This document shows positions 1 to 6,531 of a stretch of 10,722 nt of DNA, in pieces; the first letter of the stretch is position 1, and the number at the start of each line of letters is the position of its first letter. The position numbers were made by a program, and so were the translations under genes. A model generated the notes under the pieces. It worked only from the letters and a program-made list of their open reading frames with translations, ran no database searches and was not told the origin of the DNA. The stretch is from the NCBI GenBank assembly GCA_946185175.1, contig CAMHIH010000020.1:1-10722 (forward strand), read 5' to 3'. The DNA is from an uncultured Candidatus Saccharibacteria bacterium (lineage in GTDB: Bacteria; Patescibacteriota; Saccharimonadia; Saccharimonadales; Saccharimonadaceae).

Positions 1-9
1 GATCTATAA
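1..9 (+). CDS. Possible last codons of the upstream gene (rpsC expected)
   Basis: The first nine bases read Asp-Leu-stop in frame 1 and sit 15 bases before rplP. In bacterial S10 operons the gene before rplP is rpsC (ribosomal protein S3), so this may be its end. Two codons cannot identify a gene; the call rests on gene order only. Confidence 0.25.
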   Translation, partial: DL

Positions 10-24
10 GGGGGAGAAATAATT

Positions 25-447
25 ATGGCACTTAGTCAACCACGCAAGGAAGCCCACCGCAAAGTTCGCAAGGGCAAAAATACCGGTAAAGCCTCCCGCT
101 GCAACACCGTAGCATTTGGCGATTTCGGCTTAATGAGTCTCGATAACGAGCGCATTAACGGCCGCCAAATCGAGGCCGCCCGTCAGGCCATTACACGTTA
201 CGTTAAACGTGGTGGTAAAATCTGGATTCGCATCTTCCCACACACCCCAGTCACCAAGAAACCTCTTGATGTCAAGATGGGTAGCGGCAAGGGCGAACCA
301 GCATATCACGTTGCCAAGGTGAAAGCCGGCACCGTAATGTTCGAGATTGCAGAAGTCACCGAAGAACAAGCTCGCGAAGCACTTCGCCTCGCTAGCCACA
401 AGCTTCCAGTTCGCTGCAAGATCGTAAAGAAAGACGAGGAGAAGTAA
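25..447 (+). CDS. rplP: 50S ribosomal protein L16
   Basis: L16 (uL16) binds 23S rRNA near the peptidyl transferase centre and is needed for late assembly of the large subunit. The 140-residue product has the family's length and core: an FGxFGL block near residues 31-36, the [21 protein letters not shown] segment around 52-72, then a [12 protein letters not shown] loop at 79-90. In that loop Lys84 stands where E. coli has Arg81, the residue hydroxylated by YcfD, so that modification is not expected here. The start is set by a purine-rich Shine-Dalgarno (aagggggag) about 8 bases upstream. It is the first complete gene of the window, one base before rpmC, and is presumably read from a promoter outside the window. 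Confidence 0.97.
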   Translation: MALSQPRKEAHRKVRKGKNTGKASRCNTVAFGDFGLMSLDNERINGRQIEAARQAITRYVKRGGKIWIRIFPHTPVTKKPLDVKMGSGKGEPAYHVAKVKAGTVMFEIAEVTEEQAREALRLASHKLPVRCKIVKKDEEK

Positions 448-448
448 G

Positions 449-661
449 ATGGCAATCAAGAAAGACAAGAAAGCCGCGAAAGAAGCTGAGGTAATCAGTA
501 ATCTTCCACTCGAAGAGCAACTCCAGAAAAAGCAGGAAGAACTTCTCGTCGCACAACAAGGTCTCGGTACTGTTTTGCAGAACCCACACCGCATCAAAGC
601 GATCAAGAAAGAAATCGCTCGCATTATGACAAAGATTAACGCCACGGAAGGAGATAACTAA
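449..661 (+). CDS. rpmC: 50S ribosomal protein L29
   Basis: L29 (uL29) is a small two-helix protein beside the peptide exit tunnel, where it contributes to the docking site of trigger factor and SRP. The 70-residue product begins with a Lys-rich tail of about 15 residues. Then come a first helix ([17 protein letters not shown]) and a second carrying the family signature [15 protein letters not shown] near residues 46-60. It lies in its standard place between L16 and S17, starts one base after the rplP stop behind gaggag, and ends in a TAATG overlap with rpsQ. That overlap suggests coupled translation. The family call rests on the C-terminal helix and the position, because L29 is short and variable. 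Confidence 0.93.
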   Translation: MAIKKDKKAAKEAEVISNLPLEEQLQKKQEELLVAQQGLGTVLQNPHRIKAIKKEIARIMTKINATEGDN

Positions 662-966
662 TGGCACGCACACTGACTGGAGTAGTGTCTTCCGACAAGC
701 GTGACAAGACCATCACGGTCATGATCACCTCTCGTGAAACGCATCCAATCTACAAAAAGCAGTTCAAAATCACTCGTAAGTACACTGCTCACGATGAAAA
801 GAACGAAGCACACGAAGGCGACACGGTAATGATTGCCGAAACTCGCCCAATCAGCAAAACCAAAACTTGGACTCTCGTTAAAGTTATCGAGAAGAGCCAT
901 GGTAAGGTAGAACTCAAAGACGAAGTCACCCAGGTCGAAGAGACTTCAGAAGAAGGGGAGGAATAA
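661..966 (+). CDS. rpsQ: 30S ribosomal protein S17
   Basis: S17 (uS17) is a primary 16S rRNA binding protein of the 5' domain with an OB fold. The product shows the expected N-terminus ([16 protein letters not shown]), the [19 protein letters not shown] core at about 29-47 and the RPISKTKTW strand near 76-84. At 101 residues it is longer than E. coli S17 (84). The extra length is a C-terminal tail rich in Glu after about residue 87, unusual for a basic protein family. The start codon overlaps the rpmC stop (TAATG) and lies 5 bases behind a GGAG sequence. A second in-frame stop follows the first directly, just before rplN. Confidence 0.96.
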   Translation: MARTLTGVVSSDKRDKTITVMITSRETHPIYKKQFKITRKYTAHDEKNEAHEGDTVMIAETRPISKTKTWTLVKVIEKSHGKVELKDEVTQVEETSEEGEE

Positions 967-969
967 TAA

Positions 970-1338
970 ATGATTCAACAAGAAACACGTTTGAAAGTTG
1001 CCGACAATAGCGGCGCCAAGGAACTTGGTGTTATCCGCGTACTCGGTGGCACGCGTGCTCGCTACGCTCATGTTGGCGATATTGTCACCTGCAGCGTTAA
1101 AGAAGCATCCCCAACTGGCAACGTCAAGAAAAAAGCCGTTGTCCGTGCCGTAATCGTACGCACCCGCGCGACCATTCGCCGTCCTGATGGATCAACCATT
1201 CGTTTCGACGATAACGCAGCCGTGCTCGTTAACGACGATAAAACCCCTAAGGGTACCCGCGTTTTCGGTCCAGTTCCACGCGAACTTCGCGACCTCGGAT
1301 ACAGCAAAATTATCAGCTTAGCTCCGGAGGTACTATAA
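970..1338 (+). CDS. rplN: 50S ribosomal protein L14
   Basis: L14 (uL14) sits at the subunit interface, forms bridges to 16S rRNA with L19, and is the docking site of the silencing factor RsfS. The 122-residue product matches the family's normal length. It has the near-universal start [19 protein letters not shown], the [12 protein letters not shown] block at 26-37, the [17 protein letters not shown] strand around 74-90 and a [13 protein letters not shown] end segment near 95-107. Its Shine-Dalgarno (gaagggga) lies in the acidic tail codons of rpsQ. The stop overlaps the rplX start (TAATG). Confidence 0.98.
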   Translation: MIQQETRLKVADNSGAKELGVIRVLGGTRARYAHVGDIVTCSVKEASPTGNVKKKAVVRAVIVRTRATIRRPDGSTIRFDDNAAVLVNDDKTPKGTRVFGPVPRELRDLGYSKIISLAPEVL

Positions 1339-1658
1339 TGGGTGTTCGTATTAAAACCGGTGATACCGTAAAAATCATTTCCGGTGCCGACAAAGGCAAA
1401 ACCGGCAAAGTAACTAAAGTATTGCCAGCAGAAAACAAAGTCTTCATTGAAGGCATCGGTAACCGCGAACGCCACATGCGTCCAAACATGTATCGCCGCG
1501 GCGGCAAGAAAGAAATCCAGGTCGGTATCGACGCTAGCAAAGTTGCTCTCGTTATCGATACGAAAGCTGGAACAACTAGCCGCATCGGTTATGCAAAGAA
1601 TGACGAAGGCAAAACCGTTCGCGTCGCTCGTCAAGCAAATAACAGGGAGGTTAAGTAA
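1338..1658 (+). CDS. rplX: 50S ribosomal protein L24
   Basis: L24 (uL24) is an early large-subunit assembly initiator at the exit-tunnel rim. The 106-residue product has an N-terminal KOW motif (KTGDTVKIISGADKGKTGKV, about residues 6-25), the GIGNRERHMRP linker near 40-50 and the C-terminal block with SRIGYAKNDEGKTVRVAR around 82-99. Length and order of blocks are normal. The start uses the rplN stop (TAATG) behind a strong Shine-Dalgarno (ccggagg), and the gene ends in a second TAATG shared with rplE. Confidence 0.97.
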   Translation: MGVRIKTGDTVKIISGADKGKTGKVTKVLPAENKVFIEGIGNRERHMRPNMYRRGGKKEIQVGIDASKVALVIDTKAGTTSRIGYAKNDEGKTVRVARQANNREVK

Positions 1659-2230
1659 TGGCTGAAACTAAATATGAAGCTCGCTTAAAGACTCTCTACA
1701 ACGAAAGTGTTGCAAAAGAACTCAAAGACGAGCTCAAACTCAACAACATTAACGAAGTACCAAAACTCGACAAAGTTATTGTATCATCAGGCGTCGGCAA
1801 AAAACGCGAAGATAAGCGCTACACCGAAACCGTAGAACTTACTTTAACCAAGATTACTGGCCAAGCAGTCACAAGCCGCAAAGCCAAGAAGTCTATCGCT
1901 CAGTTTAAGATTCGTAAAGGCATGGGCGCCCCAGTTGGCTATCTAACCACACTTCGTGGCAGCAAAGCCTATGAATTCACTGATCGTTTTATCAATATCG
2001 TCCTACCACACGTCCGTGACTTCCACGGCGTGTCTCGCAAATCTTTCGATGCTCAGGGCAACTACAGCATTGGTCTCAAAGATCAAACCGTCTTCCCAGA
2101 AATCAGCTTCGAAGATTCTGCCGTTATGCACGGTATTGAAATTACCTTCGTAATTAAAAATGGTTCAAAGGAAGGAAGTACTAAATTGTTAGAGAAGTTC
2201 GGTATGCCGTTCGAGAAGGAGAATAAATAA
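1658..2230 (+). CDS. rplE: 50S ribosomal protein L5
   Basis: L5 (uL5) binds 5S rRNA in the central protuberance and contacts the P-site tRNA. The 190-residue product is slightly longer than E. coli L5 (179). Recognised blocks are the N-terminal [17 protein letters not shown], the [14 protein letters not shown] segment near 42-55, [21 protein letters not shown] around 67-87 with the following GxPVGxxxTLRG loop, and the [20 protein letters not shown] motif near 121-140. A GGGAGG sequence precedes the start, which overlaps the rplX stop. L5 is followed directly by S14 and S8, the standard spc order. Confidence 0.97.
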   Translation: MAETKYEARLKTLYNESVAKELKDELKLNNINEVPKLDKVIVSSGVGKKREDKRYTETVELTLTKITGQAVTSRKAKKSIAQFKIRKGMGAPVGYLTTLRGSKAYEFTDRFINIVLPHVRDFHGVSRKSFDAQGNYSIGLKDQTVFPEISFEDSAVMHGIEITFVIKNGSKEGSTKLLEKFGMPFEKENK

Positions 2231-2231
2231 T

Positions 2232-2501
2232 ATGGCTAAGAAAAGTGCCGTCCTTCGCGACGAAAAACGACGTCAAATGCATGCTAAATATGCTGCAAAA
2301 CGCGCAGAACTTAAGGCTGCCGGCGACCTCGAAGGTCTCCAAAAGCTTCCACGCAATGCAAGCCCAACCCGCCTTAAGAACCGCGATATGCTCGATGGCC
2401 GTCCACGTGGCTACATGCGCCGTTTCGGTCTCAGCCGCATTAACTTCCGCGAAAAAGCAAGCAAGGGCGAAATCCCTGGCGTAACAAAGAGTAGTTGGTA
2501 A
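2232..2501 (+). CDS. rpsN: 30S ribosomal protein S14, zinc-free short form
   Basis: S14 (uS14) binds the head of the small subunit close to S3 and S19. The 89-residue product contains the conserved [15 protein letters not shown] segment around 38-52 and [19 protein letters not shown] at 56-74, followed by the usual C-terminal PGVTKSSW. It has no cysteine at all, so it is the zinc-independent (C-) type. It is shorter than E. coli S14 (101) and close to the short C- forms. It begins one base after the rplE stop; the Shine-Dalgarno (aaggag) lies in the last codons of rplE. Confidence 0.97.
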   Translation: MAKKSAVLRDEKRRQMHAKYAAKRAELKAAGDLEGLQKLPRNASPTRLKNRDMLDGRPRGYMRRFGLSRINFREKASKGEIPGVTKSSW

Positions 2502-2521
2502 GAGGAGAAAGGAGAGAAAAT

Positions 2522-2923
2522 ATGTCTATTCAAACAACTGACCCAGTAGCAGATTTGATCACCCGCATCCGCAACGCCATCGCTGTCGGCAAGACCGAGA
2601 TCCGCGTTCCTACCAGCAAACTCAAATTTGCGGTTGCAGATAAGCTACAAAAGATTCACTACCTCGAAAAGGTAGAAATCGAAGAAGCTGAGCCACGCTC
2701 AATTCTTCACATTATTATCAACAACGAAGACGAAAACGCTCGCATTAATGAGATTACCAAGGTTTCCAAACCAGGTCGTCGCATCTATGCCGGCGTTAAC
2801 GAAATTCCAAAGGTCAAATCTGGCCGCGGAACCGTCTTGATTTCAACCAGTAAGGGCATCATGACTGGCCAAGAAGCCGTCAAGAACAAGCTCGGTGGCG
2901 AAATCTTAATTCGCGTTTGGTAA
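2522..2923 (+). CDS. rpsH: 30S ribosomal protein S8
   Basis: S8 (uS8) binds helix 21 of 16S rRNA and organises the central domain; in E. coli it also represses spc operon translation. The 133-residue product has the family length with DPVADLITRIRNA at about 7-19 and the C-terminal KPGRRIYAG, the ISTSKGIMT signature near 109-117 and GGEILIRVW at the end. I start it at the ATG at 2522, which has aaaggagag just upstream and gives the normal S8 N-terminus; an in-frame ATG at 2495 would add nine residues over the rpsN end. It is the last gene before a strong terminator, so transcription of this unit is expected to end here. Confidence 0.97.
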   Translation: MSIQTTDPVADLITRIRNAIAVGKTEIRVPTSKLKFAVADKLQKIHYLEKVEIEEAEPRSILHIIINNEDENARINEITKVSKPGRRIYAGVNEIPKVKSGRGTVLISTSKGIMTGQEAVKNKLGGEILIRVW

Positions 2924-2941
2924 TATCGTCATCCTAGACGC

Positions 2942-2970
2942 AAAAATATCCCTTTCGAGGGATATTTTTT
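2942..2970 (+). terminator. Intrinsic terminator after rpsH
   Basis: A perfect inverted repeat pairs 2942-2952 (AAAAATATCCC) with 2959-2969 (GGGATATTTTT). One further T-A pair closes a TTCG tetraloop at 2954-2957, and the stem ends in a run of six T. This is a textbook rho-independent terminator 19 bases beyond the rpsH stop. It separates the S10/early spc genes from rplF. Confidence 0.93.
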
Positions 2971-3035
2971 GATGTCGGACAATCATTAAGTTTTGTTTGG
3001 TTTTCACGCATTGACACCTACGAAATTTATCACAT

Positions 3036-3060
3036 AAAAAACCACCGGCAAAACCGGTGG
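3036..3060 (-). terminator. Intrinsic terminator of thyX
   Basis: CCACCGG at 3042-3048 pairs with CCGGTGG at 3054-3060 around a five-base loop. On the minus strand the stem is followed by six T (plus-strand A run 3036-3041), 25 bases beyond the thyX stop. On the plus strand it is followed by only CTTTT, so it may weakly stop transcription both ways. Confidence 0.88.
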
Positions 3061-3084
3061 CTTTTCGCAGAAAAGAACTTTGAC

Positions 3085-4242
3085 TTAGATTTCGCGCGTA
3101 AATGCATTGGCTGGACCCAGCGGGCATGGACGATCGCAATGATAGTAGCCGAAGGCGCACTTTGTCTTACCTTCAAGTTGGCGCAAGGTCTTATAGATTT
3201 CAACGTCACCATCAAGGATAGCGCCAGAGATGTAGCGCTCAAGCGTCTCTTTAGTCTGAAGGCAAATCTCCAACTGCGCCGCACCACACAGGCGCTCGTG
3301 GCACTTAGAAATAAATGCTTCAAGCGTACCGCGCTCATTGATGTGCACAATCATGCCTTGCGGATAATTTTCCTTAAGCTTATCCATGTCGGCAAGATAT
3401 TCGGCACGGGTATCCGCATCTTTAATAATTGGCGGCACGAAGAACTCGCAATCCGTCAAATCGGGCAGAAGCATCTCATACTTTAGGGAACGATGGCGGT
3501 GTGCCTGCGCCATTTCGGCAAAACTACCCCTGTAGTTGATGCTATAAACATCACCAAAATACTCACGACGCTCGCGATTACCGAAAAGCGAAATCTTGCG
3601 TCCTTTATTATCGCGAATCCTATCATCGTTAAAGATTAAACGAAATTGTTTAGCCGTTTCGATAAGATACGGACGCAAGCGATCGTAGAACGAATCACCA
3701 ACCAGAGAATTTTTCGCCAAATCCTCCATGAAGCCAATCAGGTAGTTGCCCTGGCGGAAGTCGACCGTATACTCCATTACCGTCGACGGCGTAAAGACCG
3801 AAATAAAGTATCTCGCGTTTTCTTTAGCTAATTTATTGACGGTAGTTGCAGGAATCTCCGGATAACGCGCAGAAATCAGAGCAGTGAATTTCTCAATCCA
3901 CTTTTCATAAATTTCCCTCTCCAGGTCAGACGTAGTCATCGTCGTGTAGCGAGCAGACTTCTCGGAAGTATTATAGTCCTGCTCATTGTTGAGAATCATT
4001 GCAATAATTTTCGGGATGCCCTCAATCAGCAGATTGTAACTCGTGTGCCCAGAAACACTATGATGACCCGAACCAGCAGTACCCGCAAACCTCCTTTCAG
4101 TTTTCTCGACCGGCTCGGCGAGAATAGAGTCGAAGTCGTCCTTCATATAGCAAATACCAGCCGCATGCCCCGCATGCAACTCCGCATCAGCCACGGGAAG
4201 AACGTAGCCGTCTTTCGTAGAAGCGATAACAGATACATTCAT
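3085..4242 (-). CDS. thyX: Two-domain flavin-dependent thymidylate synthase (ThyX-like)
   Basis: ThyX makes dTMP from dUMP using methylene-tetrahydrofolate, NADPH and FAD. The 385-residue product is far longer than usual ThyX (about 220-250) and reads as two ThyX repeats. In the first (about 50-180), HHSVSGH at 60-66 leads to a motif aligning with RHRxxSxxxxSxR in which RHR has become NEQ (86-88) but Ser96 and Arg98 remain. Arg144 in ENARY fits Arg147 of the Thermotoga enzyme. In the second (about 225-340), RHR is intact at 249-251 but the later Ser and Arg are gone, while Arg317 before GAAQLEI fits Arg174. A Cys cluster (362, 369, 373) ends the protein. The ATG at 4242 is chosen because AGGAGG lies 7 bases upstream; the 40 codons before it are open but unsupported. 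It lies alone, against the ribosomal genes, with its own terminator. Family assignment is by eye; the function is inferred. Confidence 0.8.
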   Translation of the reverse strand: MNVSVIASTKDGYVLPVADAELHAGHAAGICYMKDDFDSILAEPVEKTERRFAGTAGSGHHSVSGHTSYNLLIEGIPKIIAMILNNEQDYNTSEKSARYTTMTTSDLEREIYEKWIEKFTALISARYPEIPATTVNKLAKENARYFISVFTPSTVMEYTVDFRQGNYLIGFMEDLAKNSLVGDSFYDRLRPYLIETAKQFRLIFNDDRIRDNKGRKISLFGNRERREYFGDVYSINYRGSFAEMAQAHRHRSLKYEMLLPDLTDCEFFVPPIIKDADTRAEYLADMDKLKENYPQGMIVHINERGTLEAFISKCHERLCGAAQLEICLQTKETLERYISGAILDGDVEIYKTLRQLEGKTKCAFGYYHCDRPCPLGPANAFTREI

Positions 4243-4276
4243 ACTAAAACCTCCTGTCAAAAAAATGTGAATGTGC

Positions 4277-4288
4277 GAGCAGATGCTC
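4277..4288 (-). promoter_or_regulatory. Small hairpin in the thyX leader
   Basis: GAGCATCTGCTC forms a five-pair stem with a very tight loop (or four pairs with a tetraloop) in the predicted 5' leader of thyX, about 22 bases before its Shine-Dalgarno. It could shape the leader; no known regulator site is recognised. Confidence 0.3.
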
Positions 4289-4294
4289 CCAAAA

Positions 4295-4323
4295 AGTATG
4301 TAGCAAAACTCGTCACCATGCAA
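4295..4323 (-). promoter_or_regulatory. Candidate thyX promoter
   Basis: On the minus strand TTGCAT (4318-4323) is followed after exactly 17 bases by CATACT (4295-4300), a moderate sigma-70-type match. It would start a transcript roughly 45 bases before the thyX ATG. It lies just downstream of a minus-strand terminator, which fits an independent start. It lacks the TGG element of the three plus-strand promoters, so the call is tentative. Confidence 0.45.
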
Positions 4324-4330
4324 GCATAAT

Positions 4331-4356
4331 AAAAAAGAGCCCCGCAATGCGGGGGC
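4331..4356 (-). terminator. Minus-strand terminator upstream of thyX
   Basis: CCCCGC (4340-4345) pairs with GCGGGG (4349-4354) around a three-base loop, and on the minus strand a run of six T follows (plus-strand A run 4331-4336). It points the same way as thyX and lies about 90 bases before its start codon. It either insulates thyX from antisense transcription out of the rplF region, ends a short minus-strand RNA, or acts as an attenuator if a promoter lies further upstream. Confidence 0.75.
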
Positions 4357-4358
4357 AA

Positions 4359-4378
4359 GCACGTTCGTGCACAGAACG
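4359..4378 (-). repeat. Overlapping, mutually exclusive hairpins before the orphan terminator
   Basis: Two stems share bases. GCACG (4359-4363) can pair with CGTGC (4366-4370). Alternatively CGTTC (4362-4366) can pair with GAACG (4374-4378), leaving the palindrome GTGCAC in the loop. They lie directly before the minus-strand terminator at 4331-4356. This resembles a leader or small-RNA fold; the function is unknown. Confidence 0.4.
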
Positions 4379-4442
4379 CTCTGGCGGATTATGTATCAAT
4401 ACCTTAAATTACCTCTTGATCTATTGCAACATGACACTATTC

Positions 4443-4471
4443 TTGCAAAAGTTTATCAGATATGGTAAAAT
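4443..4471 (+). promoter_or_regulatory. Promoter of the rplF-rplR-rpsE-rplO unit
   Basis: TTGCAA at 4443-4448, a 17-base spacer, and TAAAAT at 4466-4471 preceded by TGG give a good sigma-70-type promoter with an extended -10. The start point would be near 4478, leaving a leader of about 24 bases before rplF. The preceding unit is closed by a terminator and thyX points the other way, so a promoter is required here. Confidence 0.82.
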
Positions 4472-4501
4472 GGCAAAGATATTATTAACAAGAGGAACGC
4501 A

Positions 4502-5038
4502 ATGAGTCGTATCGGAAAACTACCTGTAGAGATTCCTGCGGGCGTGACAATTACGGTCGGCGACAAAGAAATCACCGTCGCTGGTCCAAAAGGCACGCTT
4601 CAGGTTCCTGTTCAGGAAAATACCACGACGAAAGTCGAGGGTAACCAAATCATCGTGACGCGTAGCGACGATGAGCCAAAATCAAAAGCTTGGCACGGTT
4701 TGCAACGCGCACTACTTAACAACGCCGTAACGGGCGTAACCAAAGGATTCACTAAGCAACTCGAAATCAATGGTGTTGGCTTTCGTCTTTCTGGTGGTCC
4801 AAAAGAAATCGAAATGGCGCTCGGTTTTTCTCATCCGGTCAAATACAAAGCCCCAGAAGGCATTGAATTAAAGACCGATAAGATGACAATCACCGTCAGT
4901 GGCATCGATAAGCAAATGGTTGGCCAAGTCGCCGCCGAGATTCGCGCACTTAAGAAGCCAGAACCATACAAGGGCAAGGGCATCAAGTACGTCGATGAAC
5001 ATATTATCCGTAAAGCCGGTAAGGCAGGGAAGAAATAA
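4502..5038 (+). CDS. rplF: 50S ribosomal protein L6
   Basis: L6 (uL6) lies at the base of the L7/L12 stalk near the sarcin-ricin loop and matters for factor binding. The 178-residue product has the normal length and start (MSRIGKLPVEIPAGVTI). Its first half ends in AWHGLQRALLNNAVTGVTKGF near 63-83, and its second half carries the signature GPKEIEMALGFSHP and the C-terminal PEPYKGKGIKY motif around 151-161. The Shine-Dalgarno is agagga, 5 bases before the ATG. It is here the first gene of its own transcription unit because thyX separates it from rpsH. Confidence 0.98.
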   Translation: MSRIGKLPVEIPAGVTITVGDKEITVAGPKGTLQVPVQENTTTKVEGNQIIVTRSDDEPKSKAWHGLQRALLNNAVTGVTKGFTKQLEINGVGFRLSGGPKEIEMALGFSHPVKYKAPEGIELKTDKMTITVSGIDKQMVGQVAAEIRALKKPEPYKGKGIKYVDEHIIRKAGKAGKK

Positions 5039-5040
5039 TC

Positions 5041-5370
5041 ATGAAAGCAGAATATAGAGCGAATCGCACTCGTGCAAAGATTCACGGCACTGCTGAACGC
5101 CCACGCCTTAGCGTAAATATCAGCAACATGCACGTTACCGCTCAAATCATCGATGATGACAAGGGCGTAACGCTCGCCTATGCCACTACCGTTGGTAGCA
5201 AGCAAAAAGGCAACAAGACCGAACTCGCCGCCTACATTGGCACCGAGATCGCCAAGAAAGCAAAGAAGGCCAAAATCAAGACCGTCGTCTTCGATCGTGG
5301 CGCTCACCTTTATGCCGGTCGCCTTAGCGCACTAGCTGATGCAGCCCGCAAGGAAGGATTGGAGTTCTAA
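5041..5370 (+). CDS. rplR: 50S ribosomal protein L18
   Basis: L18 (uL18) binds 5S rRNA together with L5 in the central protuberance. The product is 109 residues, slightly short (E. coli 117). The basic N-terminal tail is trimmed and the protein starts close to the RTRAKIHGTAERPRLSV segment (about 9-25). The core strand ISNMHVTAQIIDD and the C-terminal signature VFDRGAHLYAGRLSALADAAR (near 83-103) are typical. It begins two bases after rplF, with its Shine-Dalgarno (aggcaggga) inside the end of rplF. Confidence 0.97.
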   Translation: MKAEYRANRTRAKIHGTAERPRLSVNISNMHVTAQIIDDDKGVTLAYATTVGSKQKGNKTELAAYIGTEIAKKAKKAKIKTVVFDRGAHLYAGRLSALADAARKEGLEF

Positions 5371-5371
5371 T

Positions 5372-6019
5372 ATGGATAAGAAACAACCTAAAGTCATCAA
5401 TAAGTCCGGCACTACTCGTCTAACCGACGAAGCAGCCGCCGCACGCGAAGCTAAGGCACAGAACGAATTCCGTGGTCGCCGCCGCGATAATCGCCGTGGT
5501 CGCCGCGCTGCCGAAGAAGGTAAAAAGGAATTCGATTCCGTCAATATTTCAATTAACCGCGTTTCCCGCACCGTAGCCGGTGGTCGCCGCATGCGCTTCC
5601 AGGCACTCGTTGCGGTAGGCGATCATAAAAACCGCATCGGCGTAGCCATGGCTAAGGGTAACGACGTCACAACCGCCGTCCAAAAAGCCGAACGCCGCGC
5701 AAAGAAAAATATGATTACTATCAATCTCAATGGCGAAACTATTTGCCACGAGGTTGAAACTAAGGTCACTGGCGCACATGTTCTCATGAAGCCAGCTGCC
5801 CCAGGTACCGGTATTATCGCCGGTGGCGTAGTACGCTCAATTATCGGCCTAACTGGTATTAAGAACCTAATCAGCAAATCGCTTGGTTCTACCAACAAGG
5901 CAAACATCGCTTACGCCGTAATCGAAGGCCTTCGCCAACAAGTTCCACACGAACAATGGCATGGCGCCAAAAAAGCCACTCCAAAAGCAGAAAAAGCTGT
6001 CGCCAAGGAGGACAAATAA
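5372..6019 (+). CDS. rpsE: 30S ribosomal protein S5 with Arg-rich N-terminal extension
   Basis: S5 (uS5) lies at the mRNA entry channel and contributes to decoding accuracy. The 215-residue product is longer than E. coli S5 (167). The canonical double-stranded-RNA-binding-like domain begins at NRVSRTVAGGRR (52-63). Before it is an extension with Arg clusters (RGRRRDNRRGRR at 34-45), and after the usual end a Lys/Ala-rich tail. Other signatures are the PAAPGTGIIAGGVVRSI block near 141-157 and the GSTN motif. I choose the ATG at 5372, one base after the rplR stop, with GGAG 7 bases upstream; an in-frame ATG at 5339 lies inside rplR. The next gene, rplO, follows without a gap. Confidence 0.97.
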   Translation: MDKKQPKVINKSGTTRLTDEAAAAREAKAQNEFRGRRRDNRRGRRAAEEGKKEFDSVNISINRVSRTVAGGRRMRFQALVAVGDHKNRIGVAMAKGNDVTTAVQKAERRAKKNMITINLNGETICHEVETKVTGAHVLMKPAAPGTGIIAGGVVRSIIGLTGIKNLISKSLGSTNKANIAYAVIEGLRQQVPHEQWHGAKKATPKAEKAVAKEDK

Positions 6020-6487
6020 ATGAAATACAACGAACTAGAAGTCAATAAGAACCAGTCAGCCAAACGCGTCGGTCGCGGCATCTCCGCCGGCCAAGGCAAA
6101 ACGGCTGGTCGTGGTACCAAGGGCCAAAAGTCCCGCACTGGTCATCACAAACTTCCCGCAGGCTTCATGGGTGGTCAGCGCGCTATCATGCAAGCTATTC
6201 CGAAGCTCAAAGGTTTTAAATCTATTCACGACAAAGCCCAGGTTGTCTATACGGACAATTTGAACGAGCTTAAGGGTAAAGTTGATAACTTTGTACTCGC
6301 CGACGCAAATCTTATTGCTAACCCATACGCCAAGGTAAAAGTTATCACCCGCGGCGAACTTAACGCTAAGATTGAACTCGAAACTCAATTTGCTAGCAAG
6401 AGCGCAGTTGAGGCTATCAAAAAAGCCGGCGGTACTTTCAAAAAAGTCACCGTTCCAGCTCGCAAAAAGCAAAGCAAAGAAGCTTAA
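6020..6487 (+). CDS. rplO: 50S ribosomal protein L15
   Basis: L15 (uL15) is a late assembly protein that reaches deep into the 23S rRNA with a long Gly/Arg-rich arm. The 155-residue product shows that arm (VGRGISAGQGKTAGRGTKGQ at 17-36) with a following GHHKLPAGFMGGQ segment, and the globular C-terminal half with VKVITRGEL and the AIKKAGG motif near 134-140. Its ATG is the codon directly after the rpsE stop; the Shine-Dalgarno (aaggagg) lies in the rpsE tail. Normally rpmD (L30) stands between S5 and L15; here no bases remain for it. A terminator follows 14 bases after the stop. Confidence 0.97.
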   Translation: MKYNELEVNKNQSAKRVGRGISAGQGKTAGRGTKGQKSRTGHHKLPAGFMGGQRAIMQAIPKLKGFKSIHDKAQVVYTDNLNELKGKVDNFVLADANLIANPYAKVKVITRGELNAKIELETQFASKSAVEAIKKAGGTFKKVTVPARKKQSKEA

Positions 6488-6501
6488 GCATGGCTCAATA
6501 G

Positions 6502-6531
6502 AAATATCTCCTCGCATGGGGAGATATTTTT
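6502..6531 (+). terminator. Intrinsic terminator after rplO
   Basis: AAATATCTCC (6502-6511) pairs with GGAGATATTT (6520-6529) around an eight-base loop and ends in five T. The stem is AT-rich at its base, much like the rpsH terminator. It divides rplO from secY. Confidence 0.88.

Noticed and set aside
130..645. Long open frames opposite rplP-rpmC, and similar ones opposite rplN-rplX, rplF-rplR and rplO
   Set aside because: They mirror well-recognised ribosomal protein genes, have no ribosome binding sites of note, and their products resemble no known family.
1447..1665. Plus-strand frames shifted against rplX, rplE, rpsN, rpsM and rpsK
   Set aside because: They overlap real genes in another frame and show no recognisable protein features.
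3011..3038. TTGACA with CATAAA 16 bases later as a plus-strand promoter running antisense into thyX
   Set aside because: The -35 is perfect but the -10 is weak, it lacks the TGG seen in the other promoters, and it fires straight into the hairpin at 3042-3060. It is possible but not supported.
4243..4362. In-frame extension of thyX to an ATG at 4362 (40 more residues)
   Set aside because: The extension crosses the candidate promoter, the terminator hairpin and the AGGAGG site, and gives a Cys/Phe-rich stretch unlike ThyX; the ATG at 4242 has the ideal Shine-Dalgarno.
4424..4448. Two TTGCAA copies before rplF as a repressor site
   Set aside because: TTGCAA is a short palindrome and one copy is the -35 itself; the two copies at 4423-4428 and 4443-4448 are too little to call an operator.
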